A stretch of 64,000 bases of DNA, taken from NCBI RefSeq assembly GCF_014839805.1, contig NC_051141.1, positions 7,634,777-7,698,776 on the forward strand, read 5' to 3'. Below, piece after piece: positions 56,801-63,100 of this stretch. Source of the DNA: Manduca sexta. Its lineage: Eukaryota > Arthropoda > Insecta > Lepidoptera > Sphingidae. Made by a program: the position numbers and the translations under genes. The notes under the pieces are model-generated. The model had not been told where the DNA came from. It searched no databases and was given only the letters and a program-made list of their open reading frames with translations. Numbering within the stretch: position 1 is the first letter of the stretch; every line of letters begins with the position of its first letter.

Positions 56801-59800
56801 ATAGTTCAAATGGAGATCTAAACATTAATTACTTTACTGTTCTCGCAAATAAAATATTGCTTTGACTCGCTATCGATGTATTTTCCGGAATACATTAAGT
56901 ATAGTTAGCATTTGCTCTATGTTTACGCTCTACAGTAAATATCCATGAAAACGAAACAAATCCGTTTTCAACTGTTTACGGAGATTCTCTCAAACATTCT
57001 CTGTTACTTTTTGTAGATGTGCTTCGTCGAATAAGAAAAAGTGAAATCGTTTAAAAAATTACTGAGTTCTGAGGTAACAAACACTTAACAAAAAAAAAAA
57101 CAAAATATCGTCGAATAGAAAATAATAAAATAAAATATTGCCCTATTACTAACAAGAAACAACGTTTATATTTCAATTATTCGAAATTTTATTCTTATAA
57201 ACTTTAATCATATTTATTATTATTTTGATTTGCAAACAAAATAACTAGAATGTTGAGCGTGTTTGGATAAAAACATTAATATGTCTATCACTGCACCATG
57301 TCACGCATTTTTTACCTATATTCGCAAATGTTTCATAATCTTAGTATTATGTTTTATGACATATAGTATTAGATTGACAAAGGTCTAATCACTTGGTACA
57401 TACACGAATAAAAAAAAGTATAGACAAGTGCTTTTTTCTATTTTGTTGATTTCATATTGAGTTATAATTATGTCCAATATAAGACAATATTAAAATTTTA
57501 TGTTTATCTTTAAACATTACCTTACTCCTCAATTAATATCAAAACATGTGCGTATAAAGGTAGAATTTGCTAGAGAAGTTACAGTTGTCAATGTTGCCAG
57601 CGTTCATTAATCGATGTTGTAGCTTTTATACGCTAACTTAACGATCGTTGAGACCCGATAGAAAGCGATAATGAACTTCATTACATTAATACTATTCATG
57701 AATATGTAGAAGATTAAAAATTTACTTAGTTATTTTCTGTGGGCGGGTGAAGGTGTAGCTATTTTTGTTTTATTCTCTGTGAAAACAAAACAAAAATAGC
57801 TACACCTTCACCCGCCCTCAAAATCTTTTATATTTTCACTTGCAGAATGGGCGATTTACAAGTAGTGGCATCTTCGCTACCGCATTATAACATGCGACTT
57901 TATAGTCTCTGAGATTTTAGTAAGAGAAAAAAAAACACGACTATTGTTTGCTTATTGGCTAGTTCGGTAACACCATGGAAAGTATAAATGAGTAGAATCA
58001 TTACCTAATGCCATCTCTTATTTATGAAGTTAATTAATCTTTGTTTAAAATTTGTTACCGTCAGCATTCTGTAAAGGTAGAAACTTGCCGATATTTTTAT
58101 TATTACTGTGTTCCGAGAACACTATTTTTTGTGATAAAAAAATCAATAATTCTAGCAACCAAAAGGACGTGAAAAAAAGGATAAAAATGTATTTCAATAC
58201 GATGTCAAATACTCGTGATACCGAAATATTCCCCTGTAACTTATTATATCGAGGAACATAATACAGATTTCGTAAACTAATTTGAGAAAATTACGCAGTT
58301 CCAAAACTATGCTAACTATTTAACGTTAAAAGCGATGTGTTTATCAATCAATTAAAATATAAAATTGTTTTAATTAAAATCACTAATGTATTAAGTGTCA
58401 TAAACATTGCCACTAATTAAATTAAAATAAAGGCTTTATAATTTTAAATAGGTTTGTTGACGAACTATTACCTGAATTCACAGTAAATTTGTGTTTTGTA
58501 AACACTATGCAAAACTGCCTATAGTTTAATTATAGAGCTTGTTATTTGTAATGTAATATCAATCTTTATCCGGATCACACACAATGATAATTATGGTGAA
58601 ATTAAATTAATTTTATAACATATAATAATAATAATATCAGTCCTGTATAATACACTTGCCCACTCCTGAGCACGGGCCTCCTCTACTACTGAGATGGATT
58701 AGGCCTTAGTCCACCACGCTGGCCTAGTGCGGATTGGTAGACTTCACACACCTTCGAAATTCCTATACAGAACTTCTCAGATGTGCAGGTTTCCTCACCG
58801 TTAAAGCGAACGATAAATTCACAAAGAATACACACATGATTTTAGAAAAGTCGGAGGTGTGTGCCCTTGGGATTTGAACCTGCGTACATTTGTCTTGGTA
58901 GTCCGTTCCATACCCAACAAGGCTATCGCCACTATATTCATATATTATAATTTTATTATACACAGGTATAATTTTTCATCAAGAATATTTTGACTGGTAT
59001 AAAATTGCCTTTTAGTAACATGAAATTTTTTCAACAATTTCATTCCAACAACGCATAACAATTAAGATATATTGATTGTCCGTGATTGATTGTTAAAACG
59101 TATCGATATATAATAATTTTACAGTTCTAATTTAATAAGGTATTCGAACAAGAAACATACTAACGCAGTTTTCTCAGATTAAAACATAGTTTAAATCAAT
59201 TATAAGACTTTTAAGTCCGCATTATTTCAATCCCTATTTATCCATTCACCAATCCATACATTACGCTATGATTATCATACTAAGATCACTGATCTGCGAA
59301 ATTAAGGTCGTAACTGTAGATCACCTTGAATTAGCGATTTGAATATACATCAAATTTATTGTGTAGTATTATTAAAAATTTATATATTAAACTCATCGTG
59401 TAATAGTATGCTGGGGCAAAATAACAATTTTGCCCTGGGGTTTCTCGCGGCTCACGATATTACTAAAAGCTTCACAATTTACCCCCATTTCCGCTCTTTA
59501 AATTTGGGCTTTATACAAAATTTGTACGAGCGAACGGTGTTCAAGTGTATGCATCACATAGGCTCACCAGTAGAAGCCGTTGGTCTTCACATAAAAGTTT
59601 TCTATTCTAGCAATTTGCCTATAGTTTTATATATGTTGTTGCATATTGTTATACGTACTTATTTTAATAATAGAAGATAATCTATGCAACCCGAGAAGAA
59701 CTGTACATTTAATTTTTTTTACCCTTACATATAATAAAACAAAGTTCCTCCCCGTCTATCCGTTTGAATGCGATAAAATGAAAAATAGTCAAATTGATTT

Positions 59801-60160
59801 CAATGAAATTTGGCATGGAGGTAGGATGAGACTTTGGACATATGTTACTTTTTATCCCGGGAAAGTAAACCGGGAGCGCTAAAACTGTCACGCAAAGTAA
59901 ACCGCGAATAAAAGCTAGCTAAAGCATAAAATGCAATATAATTGTAATTTTCATGCATAAAACTAGCTACGTACCCCATAGATTATAATACATGTATAAA
60001 TATGTTGCTAAAGCAAGATTTTCCGGACAGGTGATCCCGCCCTCGTCAGGGCTGATCGATCATGCGGTGAGCATGCGGCCTCATTACCACAAGGCTATAG
60101 TCGACATGATCCTCTACTACGGATGGAAAGAGATCATTTACATGTACGACTCTCATGACG
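17764..60160 (+). CDS. GluRIA: AMPA-type ionotropic glutamate receptor subunit, 5' part (four exons, continues past the right edge)
   Basis: CDS is join(17764-17866, 42104-42256, 52866-52993, 60031-60160), 514 bases or 171 codons plus one base. The family forms glutamate-gated cation channels in neuronal membranes. Visible parts: a basic n-region (K4 K5 R6), a hydrophobic stretch at about residues 8-22, a likely signal cleavage after A24, then the amino-terminal (PBP1-like) domain. Marks of insect AMPA-type receptors are VDVINTADAFKLSRL (71-85), DTLHSYTNTFQMPFVTPWFP (107-126) and YYGWKEIIYMYDSHD (157-171). C87 is the expected disulfide cysteine and N59-I-S is an N-glycosylation sequon. All junctions have GT donors and AG acceptors and keep frame. 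A complete subunit would be about 900 residues, so roughly 80 percent lies outside the window. GluRIA is the nearest named relative I recognise; the paralogue GluRIB cannot be excluded from this part alone. Confidence 0.92.
20523..20642 (+). repeat. Dispersed repeat, copy 2 ('GGGGTCACCGTGCCTTA' family), partial
   Basis: GGTTTCGCGGAGAAGGTTCC, TTACTACCGCCCAGCC, then GGGGGGCGACTGAGCGGTTA, matching the second half of the copy at 36772-36915. The two overlapping open frames here are repeat-derived. Confidence 0.55.
21441..21680 (-). mobile_element. tRNA-derived SINE, family B, copy 1
   Basis: On the minus strand it starts AACTGCCTCGGTAAGG and has a polymerase III B-box GGGTTCGAATCCG. It then passes TTATTGGGTTTTTCTAC and CCCCTATCACATCATGGGAC, ending GTTGCACCTCTGCCTACC plus a purine-rich tail. 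The same order is found in the copies at 24891, 34236, 46289, 49850 and 53715. Typical lepidopteran SINE layout. Confidence 0.75.
22544..22941. mobile_element. MITE-like element with 16-bp perfect terminal inverted repeats
   Basis: AAGAATAGGGGACCGG at 22544-22559 is exactly complemented at 22926-22941. The 398-base unit has no open frame of note. It includes GCCCGATGACGTCACACGTG and GCCTCTTTTCTGTTTCTTG, blocks I have the impression of in other moth repeats. No clear target duplication is visible. Confidence 0.65.
24891..25138 (-). mobile_element. tRNA-derived SINE, family B, copy 2
   Basis: The minus strand reads CTGCCTCCGTGGTGTAGTTA (A-box-like), then GGTTCGATCTCTGGGACAGG (B-box-like), GTTGAGTTTTCCTACTCAGT and finally GTTGCGACTCTGCCTAAC. 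It is fairly diverged from copy 1 and the middle part around 24960-25010 is unusual (CATATTGAG instead of the CATCATGGG block). Confidence 0.7.
26128..26530. repeat. Palindrome-rich, locally GC-rich segment
   Basis: CTATACATATATATGTATAG at 26507-26526 is a perfect 20-base palindrome. GGGAATAACTATTATTCCC just before it is an 8-bp-stem hairpin, and GGTGGGGA/TCCCCACC at about 26440-26460 another. CATACATATATATG-type blocks are repeated on both sides. The preceding 26200-26440 is GC-rich (GCGGGGAAG, CTCGGGCGGGG) in an AT-rich intron. Possibly a transposon end; I cannot name it. Short open frames here are not convincing. Confidence 0.45.
27052..27125 (-). repeat. Diverged fragment of the 'GGGCCCTCATTCT' MITE
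   Basis: GGGGCCCTGATTCCCTGTCT is followed by TTCATAACAAGCACGTAGCG and CGTCGCATTT. This matches the right end of the full element at 29706-29886 read on its minus strand (GCGTAACAAGCACGTAACAC). Confidence 0.45.
27823..27915 (+). repeat. Diverged start of the 'CCGGCCAAGTGCGAGTCGG' repeat
   Basis: AAAAAACCGGACAAGTTCAA, CTTGGACTTGCGCATTGAG and TTTCCATACAAACTTGTAAG line up with 12788-12850 with many substitutions. The 3' half is not recognisable. Confidence 0.45.
28645..28754. repeat. Imperfect long-stem inverted repeat
   Basis: CAGCAGTTTCTATGCCTTCC at 28647 onward pairs with GGAAGGAATGGAAACCGCTG ending at 28752, with about four mismatches over 25 positions. The loop of about 60 bases is AT-rich (TTAAATTATTAAATTTAA). 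It may be a short MITE. The 92-codon open frame starting inside it (28719-28997) shows no recognisable protein. Confidence 0.5.
29706..29886. mobile_element. MITE with 'GGGCCCTCATTCT' terminal inverted repeats
   Basis: The left end GGGCCCTCATTCTGTATGG and the right end, reverse complemented, GGGGCCTTATTCTCTATC, form imperfect terminal repeats around a 180-base body containing GAACGCGTAACGCGGCCGTG. I recognise this pattern as a common short element in moths. It is non-coding. Confidence 0.6.
31116..31412 (-). mobile_element. LINE-type 3' end / SINE-like retroposon with poly(A), copy 1
   Basis: On the minus strand it contains GGTAGGTACCACCGCAATGT, CTATTTCTGCCGCC, AACACTTTGTAATTCAAGG, GGGCGGTTGTAACGCTTATC and ends AACGGCAAGCTTCATTC plus poly(A) (the T-run at 31100-31119 on the plus strand). 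This end is very common in lepidopteran genomes. Shorter copies with the same end and poly(A) lie at 35280-35380 and 49904-49987. The two antisense open frames here are repeat-derived. Confidence 0.65.
31640..31980 (+). repeat. Possible dispersed repeat around GATGGCGGCCGTGGG
   Basis: The stretch ACGACAAAAAGTTACTAGAC, AAGTTGTAGAGAATTTAAT, TTTCAAGATGGCGGCCGTGG and GGGTAGCGACCCTACAAACT resembles repeats I associate with several insect genomes, but there is no second copy in this window to prove it. No open frame. Confidence 0.3.
32479..32795 (+). mobile_element. tRNA-derived SINE, family A, full-length copy
   Basis: The head GCGGCGATAGCCTAGTTGGT contains a polymerase III A-box, and GGTTCAAATCCC at about 32531 is a B-box. 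The body has TCTGACTTTTTTAAAAG, GAAAACCTGCATACTTG and GCACTAGGCCAGCGTGGTGG, then CCAACTGTGGGACAGTATAA and a GGGCTGATGTTATT(TTATT)n tail. Minus-strand copies are at 47754-48030 and 58636-58936; 3' fragments are at 34917-34965 and 37381-37446. This is a retroposon, not a tRNA gene: the acceptor stem cannot close. Confidence 0.8.
32804..33364. mobile_element. Non-autonomous DNA transposon with 'AGGGGGCG' terminal repeats
   Basis: The left end AGGGGGCGCCCATGAATTAC continues GTGAGATGTTT. The right end, reverse complemented, reads AGGGGGCGTTCATCAATTAC continuing GTGAGGTGTATTTT. Subterminal GTGAGAT/ATCTCAC repeats occur on both sides. The roughly 560-base unit has no coding capacity. It lies directly against a SINE on the left and a Penelope-like copy on the right. 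Confidence 0.7.
33375..33541. mobile_element. Penelope-like palindromic fragment, copy 2
   Basis: It shares the head ATGATTTCTTGTTTACGCGA with the 14931 element and the tail AAGTCTTCGAAACGTCGGGA plus CTGCGATAAAATCCGAAAAA. At its centre, arms at 33427-33444 and 33453-33470 form a perfect 18-bp inverted repeat (TTTGCAGCCTTCATGGTC). This suggests two truncated copies joined head to head. Confidence 0.6.
34236..34475 (+). mobile_element. tRNA-derived SINE, family B, copy on plus strand
   Basis: The 3' half is clear: GCGCTCGATATGGCGATAGG, CCCCTATCACATCGTGGGAC, GAAAGTGGGTGCGCCAGTTG, CACCTCTGGTTACC, then ATGCATTAGTGTGTGTATT. The head (GGGGATAGCTGTGTTTGTAA) is decayed and the B-box is not recognisable. 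Confidence 0.6.
34917..34965 (-). repeat. SINE family A, 3' fragment
   Basis: AATAATAATATCAGCCCTGT and TATATACTTGCCCACTTGC match the 3' tail of the minus-strand copy at 58636. The rest of the element is missing. Confidence 0.6.
35280..35380 (-). repeat. LINE-type 3' end with poly(A), copy 2
   Basis: After a T-rich run, GACGAGGCGAGTTTATCTTT, CGCCAGATGGCAAGTGA and ACACCATCCAACACTTTGA match the copy at 31116-31412. It is 5'-truncated. Confidence 0.55.
36772..36915 (+). repeat. Dispersed repeat, copy 3 ('GGGGTCACCGTGCCTTA' family)
   Basis: TGTGTTTTCGCCAAGAAAGT, GACTACCGCACCACCAC, GACTGAGCGGTCGTGTTGGG and GTCACCGTGCCTTACGAATT. It matches 20523 in the middle and the window start and 54840-54880 at the right end. 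Confidence 0.6.
37381..37446 (+). repeat. SINE family A, 3' fragment
   Basis: GAGGAGGCCCGTGCCCAACA and GTGGGACAGTATATAATACA then GAGCTGATATTATATTATT, equal to the end of the copy at 32479. Confidence 0.65.
38860..39050. repeat. Degenerate tandem-like repeats
   Basis: TAGAAATTGTAACAACTACA, then ACCAAAACAAGTGCGTGCAG, TTAGAAATCGAAACAAGTGA and TTAGAAATTGTAAGGGCCC recur at roughly 60-base steps, alternating with GCCCTTACA/GCCCTCACA blocks. They look like an old decayed minisatellite. No gene is seen. Confidence 0.4.
40950..41010 (+). repeat. Possible Penelope-like fragment
   Basis: ACATGAAGACTCTTAAGTCT followed by TCAAAACATCAGAAGT resembles ACCATGAAGGCTGCAAAGTC then TTCGAAACGTCGGGAG with many changes. 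Weak on its own. Confidence 0.3.
42104..42256 (+). CDS. GluRIA: GluRI exon 2: amino-terminal domain
   Basis: It encodes residues 35 (last two bases) to 85 plus one base of codon 86. The acceptor is TTTTGTTCCAG|GT and the donor is CTCA|GTGAGT, phase 1 at both ends. The product reads GAIFDQNTEEIQ, then FKYAMTMHNQN, ISSRRLELQAYVDVINTADAFKLSRL. This is the first beta strand and helix of the PBP1-type fold followed by the second strand. The sequon N59-I-S lies here. An open frame runs through from 42046 only because the intron end happens to be open; the residues before G35 are not receptor-like. Confidence 0.93.
46289..46560 (+). mobile_element. tRNA-derived SINE, family B, with internal fold-back
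   Basis: The head GCATCGGTGGCGTTGGTTAT is A-box-like; GAGTTGGAATCCTGG stands where the B-box is expected. The body has TGAGTTTTTCTACTCAGTAT and TGTCGGGTAAATGTGCCCG. The conserved block CCCTATCATGGGATGTAACA is followed at once by its own perfect reverse complement (arms 46464-46486 and 46491-46513, 23 bp, loop AGTG). The tail is CAGCACCTCTACTTAAAC. Confidence 0.65.
47198..47280 (+). repeat. Penelope-like head fragment, copy 3
   Basis: TATTTTATGTTTACGCGAAG, ATTAGACATTGGAAAGGG, then CAGATTTTACCGAGATAAAA and AATAGTTTTATGAG match the left part of the 14931 element with an apparent internal rearrangement. Confidence 0.45.
47754..48030 (-). mobile_element. tRNA-derived SINE, family A, copy 2
   Basis: The minus strand starts AGCGGCGATAGCCTAGTTGG and has GGTTCGAAACCCAAACGCAT at the B-box. 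The tail end reads CAGTGGACAGTTTATAATAC on the same strand. Two short open frames overlapping it on the plus strand (47578-47938) are incidental. Confidence 0.75.
49850..50172 (-). mobile_element. tRNA-derived SINE, family B, interrupted by another retroelement
   Basis: The minus strand has the head CTACTTCGGTGGCATAGTTG, the B-box GGGTTCGAGTCTCG, the CATCATAGG block and the end GTTGCACTTCTGCCTATCC. Bases 49904-49987 do not belong to it: they are the poly(A) LINE-type end (see 31116), flanked by TATGTG at 49898-49903 and 49988-49993. Overlapping open frames on both strands (50001-50256) are SINE-derived. Confidence 0.7.
50880..51115. repeat. Probable dispersed non-coding repeat
   Basis: GGTAAAACCCGCCATATCCA, GCCACACTGTCCAAGTAAGT, CGTTCCGGAAACACACTG, AATCATCACTCGTCAGTCGA and GACCCCACTCCACTTATC. 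The GC-rich composition contrasts with the flanks and the layout resembles moth repeats I have seen, but no second copy is in the window. Confidence 0.4.
52866..52993 (+). CDS. GluRIA: GluRI exon 3: amino-terminal domain
   Basis: It encodes residues 86-128 and ends exactly on a codon boundary (phase 0). The acceptor is TTGTCCACAG|TT with a poor pyrimidine tract; the donor is GAG AAG|GTGAGT. The product starts ICNQFARGVFAMLGAVTPES and ends PFVTPWFPEK, a very conserved block in insect AMPA-type receptors. C87 is the conserved cysteine near the second strand. The CAG at 52874-52876 could act as an alternative acceptor but would remove 11 bases and break the frame. Confidence 0.92.
53715..53955 (-). 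mobile_element. tRNA-derived SINE, family B, decayed copy
   Basis: On the minus strand AGTTGTATACACAGTAAGGT, CTCGGATTCGACTCTGG (B-box-like), GATTTTACTACTCAATATC and AGCTGATATCAAG follow family order. The end block is hard to recognise. Confidence 0.5.
54710..55085 (+). repeat. Dispersed repeat, longest copy ('GGGGTCACCGTGCCTTA' family)
   Basis: TAGACCAGAGGTTCCAAAAC, TCTCATAGACCCTTTCAAAA, TGCTGGTTCCGGTGGACC, GGTTTCGCAGAGAATAC, GTTGGGGTCACCGTGCCTTT, then a right part with CACGCCAACGGAGACC, CCGTGGACCCCTGAAGGTCC. The 143-codon open frame (54667-55098) and the smaller ones on both strands are chance frames in this repeat, which is also present on the opposite strand at the window start. Confidence 0.65.
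55571..55621. repeat. Perfect 14-bp inverted repeat
   Basis: TTCCTACTTACAGT (55571-55584) and its complement (55608-55621) enclose 23 bases that contain a small inner hairpin (AATAC TTC GTATT). Confidence 0.7.
56515..56700 (+). repeat. LINE-tail-like segment ('GGATAAAAAGTAGCCTAT')
   Basis: AAGGATAAAAAGTAGCCTAT then CTTGTTCCATCTGTCTGCC and AATTTTCAATCCAGACA are the usual blocks of an RTE-like 3' region in moths. It is strongly decayed. Confidence 0.4.
57741..57817. repeat. Perfect 31-bp hairpin (inverted repeat)
   Basis: Arms at 57741-57771 and 57787-57817 are exact reverse complements. They start GGGCGGGTGAAGGTGTAGCT, and are separated by the 15-base loop ATTCTCTGTGAAAAC. The flanks are not complementary. 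In a receptor pre-mRNA this would form a 77-nucleotide fully paired stem-loop. No repeat family is recognised. Confidence 0.9.
58636..58936 (-). mobile_element. tRNA-derived SINE, family A, copy 3
   Basis: The minus strand reads GTGGCGATAGCCTTGTTGGG (A-box), GGTTCAAATCCCAAGGGCAC (B-box), GAAACCTGCACATCTGAG, CACTAGGCCAGCGTGGTGG and CAGGACTGATATTATTATTA. An AATAATAATAT run forms the tail. The 66-codon minus open frame inside (58763-58963) is SINE-derived. Confidence 0.8.
59745..59925 (+). repeat. LINE-type 3' tail repeat, second copy
   Basis: TCCCCGTCTATCCGTTTGAA, AATTGATTTCAATGAAATTT, GGCATGGAGGTAGGATGAG, TTTATCCCGGGAAAGTAAAC, then CCGCGAATAAAAGCTAGCTA. Same ending as at 2590-2738. The overlapping open frames on both strands come from it. 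Confidence 0.5.
60031..60160 (+). CDS. GluRIA: GluRI exon 4: amino-terminal domain
   Basis: It encodes residues 129-171 plus one base of codon 172. The acceptor is TTTTCCGGACAG|GTG and the donor GACG|GTGAGT (phase 1). The product starts VIPPSSGLIDHAVSMRPHYH and continues to GWKEIIYMYDSHD, the part that follows the SP/GxI loop and forms the core helix and strand of lobe 1. Apparent open frame to the left, from 59992, is intron sequence. The next exon, expected to begin by completing a glycine codon (G/GT) and to continue with the leucine- and glutamine-rich helix of the family, was not found before 64000. Confidence 0.92.
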
Positions 60161-63100
60161 GTGAGTGCTTAGTTTGATATTAGTTTAGAATTAAGTGGGA
60201 GAGATAGCGAACTTCGAGAATGAAGGTAAGTAATTGATCGCTTAACTAACTTACGATAGTACAATGTTTATAAAATTAGCAAACAATATTACATCTTATC
60301 AGTTTTGAAACTGTTTATAATTTGCAAAATAAAGTAGACGTCTTATAACTCGTTTGTTCAGAATACACTTTTTATTTTAGTAATACCTATTTATTTTCAT
60401 TAGCAACATTTTCATTTAGATTTCGCAATTTATATAATAAAAACATTTGGTGATTCAATAACGAAGAAAAATGTACTTTATAATTTTATTATAATACAGA
60501 TCAGTCTGATGTCGATTGCGTTCAACTACACATAAACACTCACAGTAATATTAATTACTAGGCATTGAGGCTACACATGTAATTTTAAGTTCGTTATGGT
60601 ATTGGTACTGTTTATTGGCGATAGTATGAAACATTAGGCGAGTGGCGTGTTCATCTCGTCATTCAACTACAAAAAAAAAGAATAAAGGACGTTTGGAAAT
60701 CTCGAAAAATATAGTATAGATGCGTGGAAAGTGTTCGGGATTGATCCGTATGATATTTCACTTATCATATGGAATGCAACAAGTAAATCCACGCAGGTTT
60801 CCTGACTGCGCTAGTTGTCCGGCATAGTTGGGCCAGTCATTCTACAAACAAATACGTTAAAACACGTATAAGACGATTTTAAAGAGTCCCAGCCAAAATC
60901 GATTCGAAATATTATGCAAATTGGGGATAATGAAATGTAATATGTGCTAATTTTGGAGAGGTATCGACTTATATACTTATTTAAAACCTGTTCAAAAACT
61001 ATTATAATTCATGTTTCGTATCTTTGCAATTTTAAATTACTTTTTACATTATTAGTACATATTTAAAAAAAATACATTATTTTAAGAAAGTGATCTTTTG
61101 AAGCGTTTAACTAATCGGTGAAACTGTAATTGCAATTCATTTAACTTCCAGATTGTGCATTATATTAGGGCAGCCGCATTCAAAACCGAAAATAGTCTCG
61201 TAATTTATATTCTGTTTCAGAATATATCCGAAATATAAGCAAACGGTTTAATTTTTTACATTGGAATGGTTTATTTTCAATGTAAACAAATATAATTAAA
61301 TACCAAAGGCATTATGGACATAATACTTACAGTTAAATCAATGTATATGTATTTAATAAGTGTCCCAGTTTTTATTCAAATTAACAAACGATTTAAAATT
61401 AATACGTAGTGTTCTTATCACCCTTAATATGAACACTAAATATTAATTTAAAGACGTTTAAATGAAGCAGATTTTTGCTTTTTAGCAATGGTGTAAAAAT
61501 CTCGCAATTAATGTTGACGAAAAAGTGTTTATTCAAATTTATTATACTACATGTGGTAAGGCTGTCACGACTCTGTGACTTCTGTATGAGCTCTTAAAAC
61601 GTATTTAAAACAAATAAGGCTCCGTTTTTAGACATGAATTTCTCCTGCGTACGGTTGTTAATCGACCACCGTTCCGTGTGATGAAAGCCTTAGACTTATC
61701 CAATGCATTCTTGTGTATAGGAAATACGTTGGTTAAGAGAAATGAATTCTATTTAATAAGCAACTGCATTGTAAATGAAATGAATAGCGTGGTGTAAAGT
61801 GGTATCGCTCCTATATCCATCTACTCGCGTTTAAATGAAAAGAAGTTGATTTTCTATTTAACATATTTTCATTAAGCTTTCTCTCCCGGACAATTCCTAG
61901 AAAGGTAAAAAACCTTGAAAATAAAAAGGATTAACAACTTTGTTAAAATACTCAACTAAGTAATGAATGATTGTTCCATTAAGAAAACATATTAAAATGC
62001 ATTGTCGTGTGCCTCTGGAGAATCAGAATTATGTCACGCACAATGTTTGAGAGCAACCTATACAAAGTATCGCAGCCAATCTAGGAATCATACGCAACGG
62101 AGATTAAAATTCATGTGTGGATCTTGGACCGCGCAGAAAATGCATTTTGATTTATTGACTTCTATTTTTATAATAAAAGTAATTATTAATTACATCCTCT
62201 GTTTATTTAACATTTAAAAGCCGTTCTATCTAGACTCTGGGGATACACATTAATAATGTTGGGAGTGCAGAAACGTTCCGATCACTTGAAGACTGGGTAA
62301 AAACTTTCCTATACCTTAACTATTCATCTAATAATATTCAAATACTTCAATAACTTAGTCAGTTGACATTTCTATTCGATTTTGGACTTAATTCAAAATG
62401 CCGCATCATGTGAAATGATCGTAAACTATTTTTATATCTTGAGTTTGGACTTTAAAGTTGGGCATTACAAGAAGCAAACGTACCTACGTTAGAATCAATT
62501 GCGTTTTAGTTTCAATAATCTTAGTTTCAATAATCAACTCTAGTCCACCGAAACCTGACAATAAACTGCATTTAGTTTACTAGTTCTAAGTTTTATTATA
62601 TTTTCTAAAAAGTAATAACTTTCAAGGATCCAAGCAAAAACGTGGCAAATTATGTCAAAGTATGTACCCGTCTTGAGATAACAGGTAACCGAGAGCGCAG
62701 CGATATCCTTGTTGTTTTTTCAGATTAACTTTTTAATATCAGTGAATATTAAGATAAAGGACAAGCAACGGGGTGAGCCGAGCTCTCGGCAAGTCGAGGA
62801 TTAGTATTCTCTTTATCGTTTTGCTTTACAACAGAAAATGGCGGTTTTATAAATCGTAAATTGTACAGCTCGCCAGGGATTACAACAGAGCTGACTCCTC
62901 CGATAATAAAATGTCGGCACGATAGAGATTGCGGTGGACACGGTCGGCGCCGCTAATAGTCGCTGCAGTCGTTTAATGGGCTGCCTATCACCGATGGAAT
63001 ACCGCCAAGATTTTTTTTTAATTACGCCGCATAGTCCTTTGATGTATATGGTGGACCCGTTTTTGTCCGTGGATTCATCTGCAATTGCGACGTTTACAGC

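Larger units (their letters stand above)
52994..60030 (+). other. GluRI intron 3 (7.0 kb)
   Basis: A GTGAGT donor and GGACAG acceptor bound it, in phase 0. It holds a decayed SINE (53715), a long dispersed repeat (54710-55085), inverted repeats at 55571 and 57741, a SINE (58636) and LINE-like tails at 56515 and 59745. No coding exon or RNA gene was recognised in the remainder. Confidence 0.85.

Noticed and set aside
59339..59680. 113-codon open frame just before exon 4
   Set aside because: Intronic, non-ATG start, no recognisable domain; not part of the receptor.
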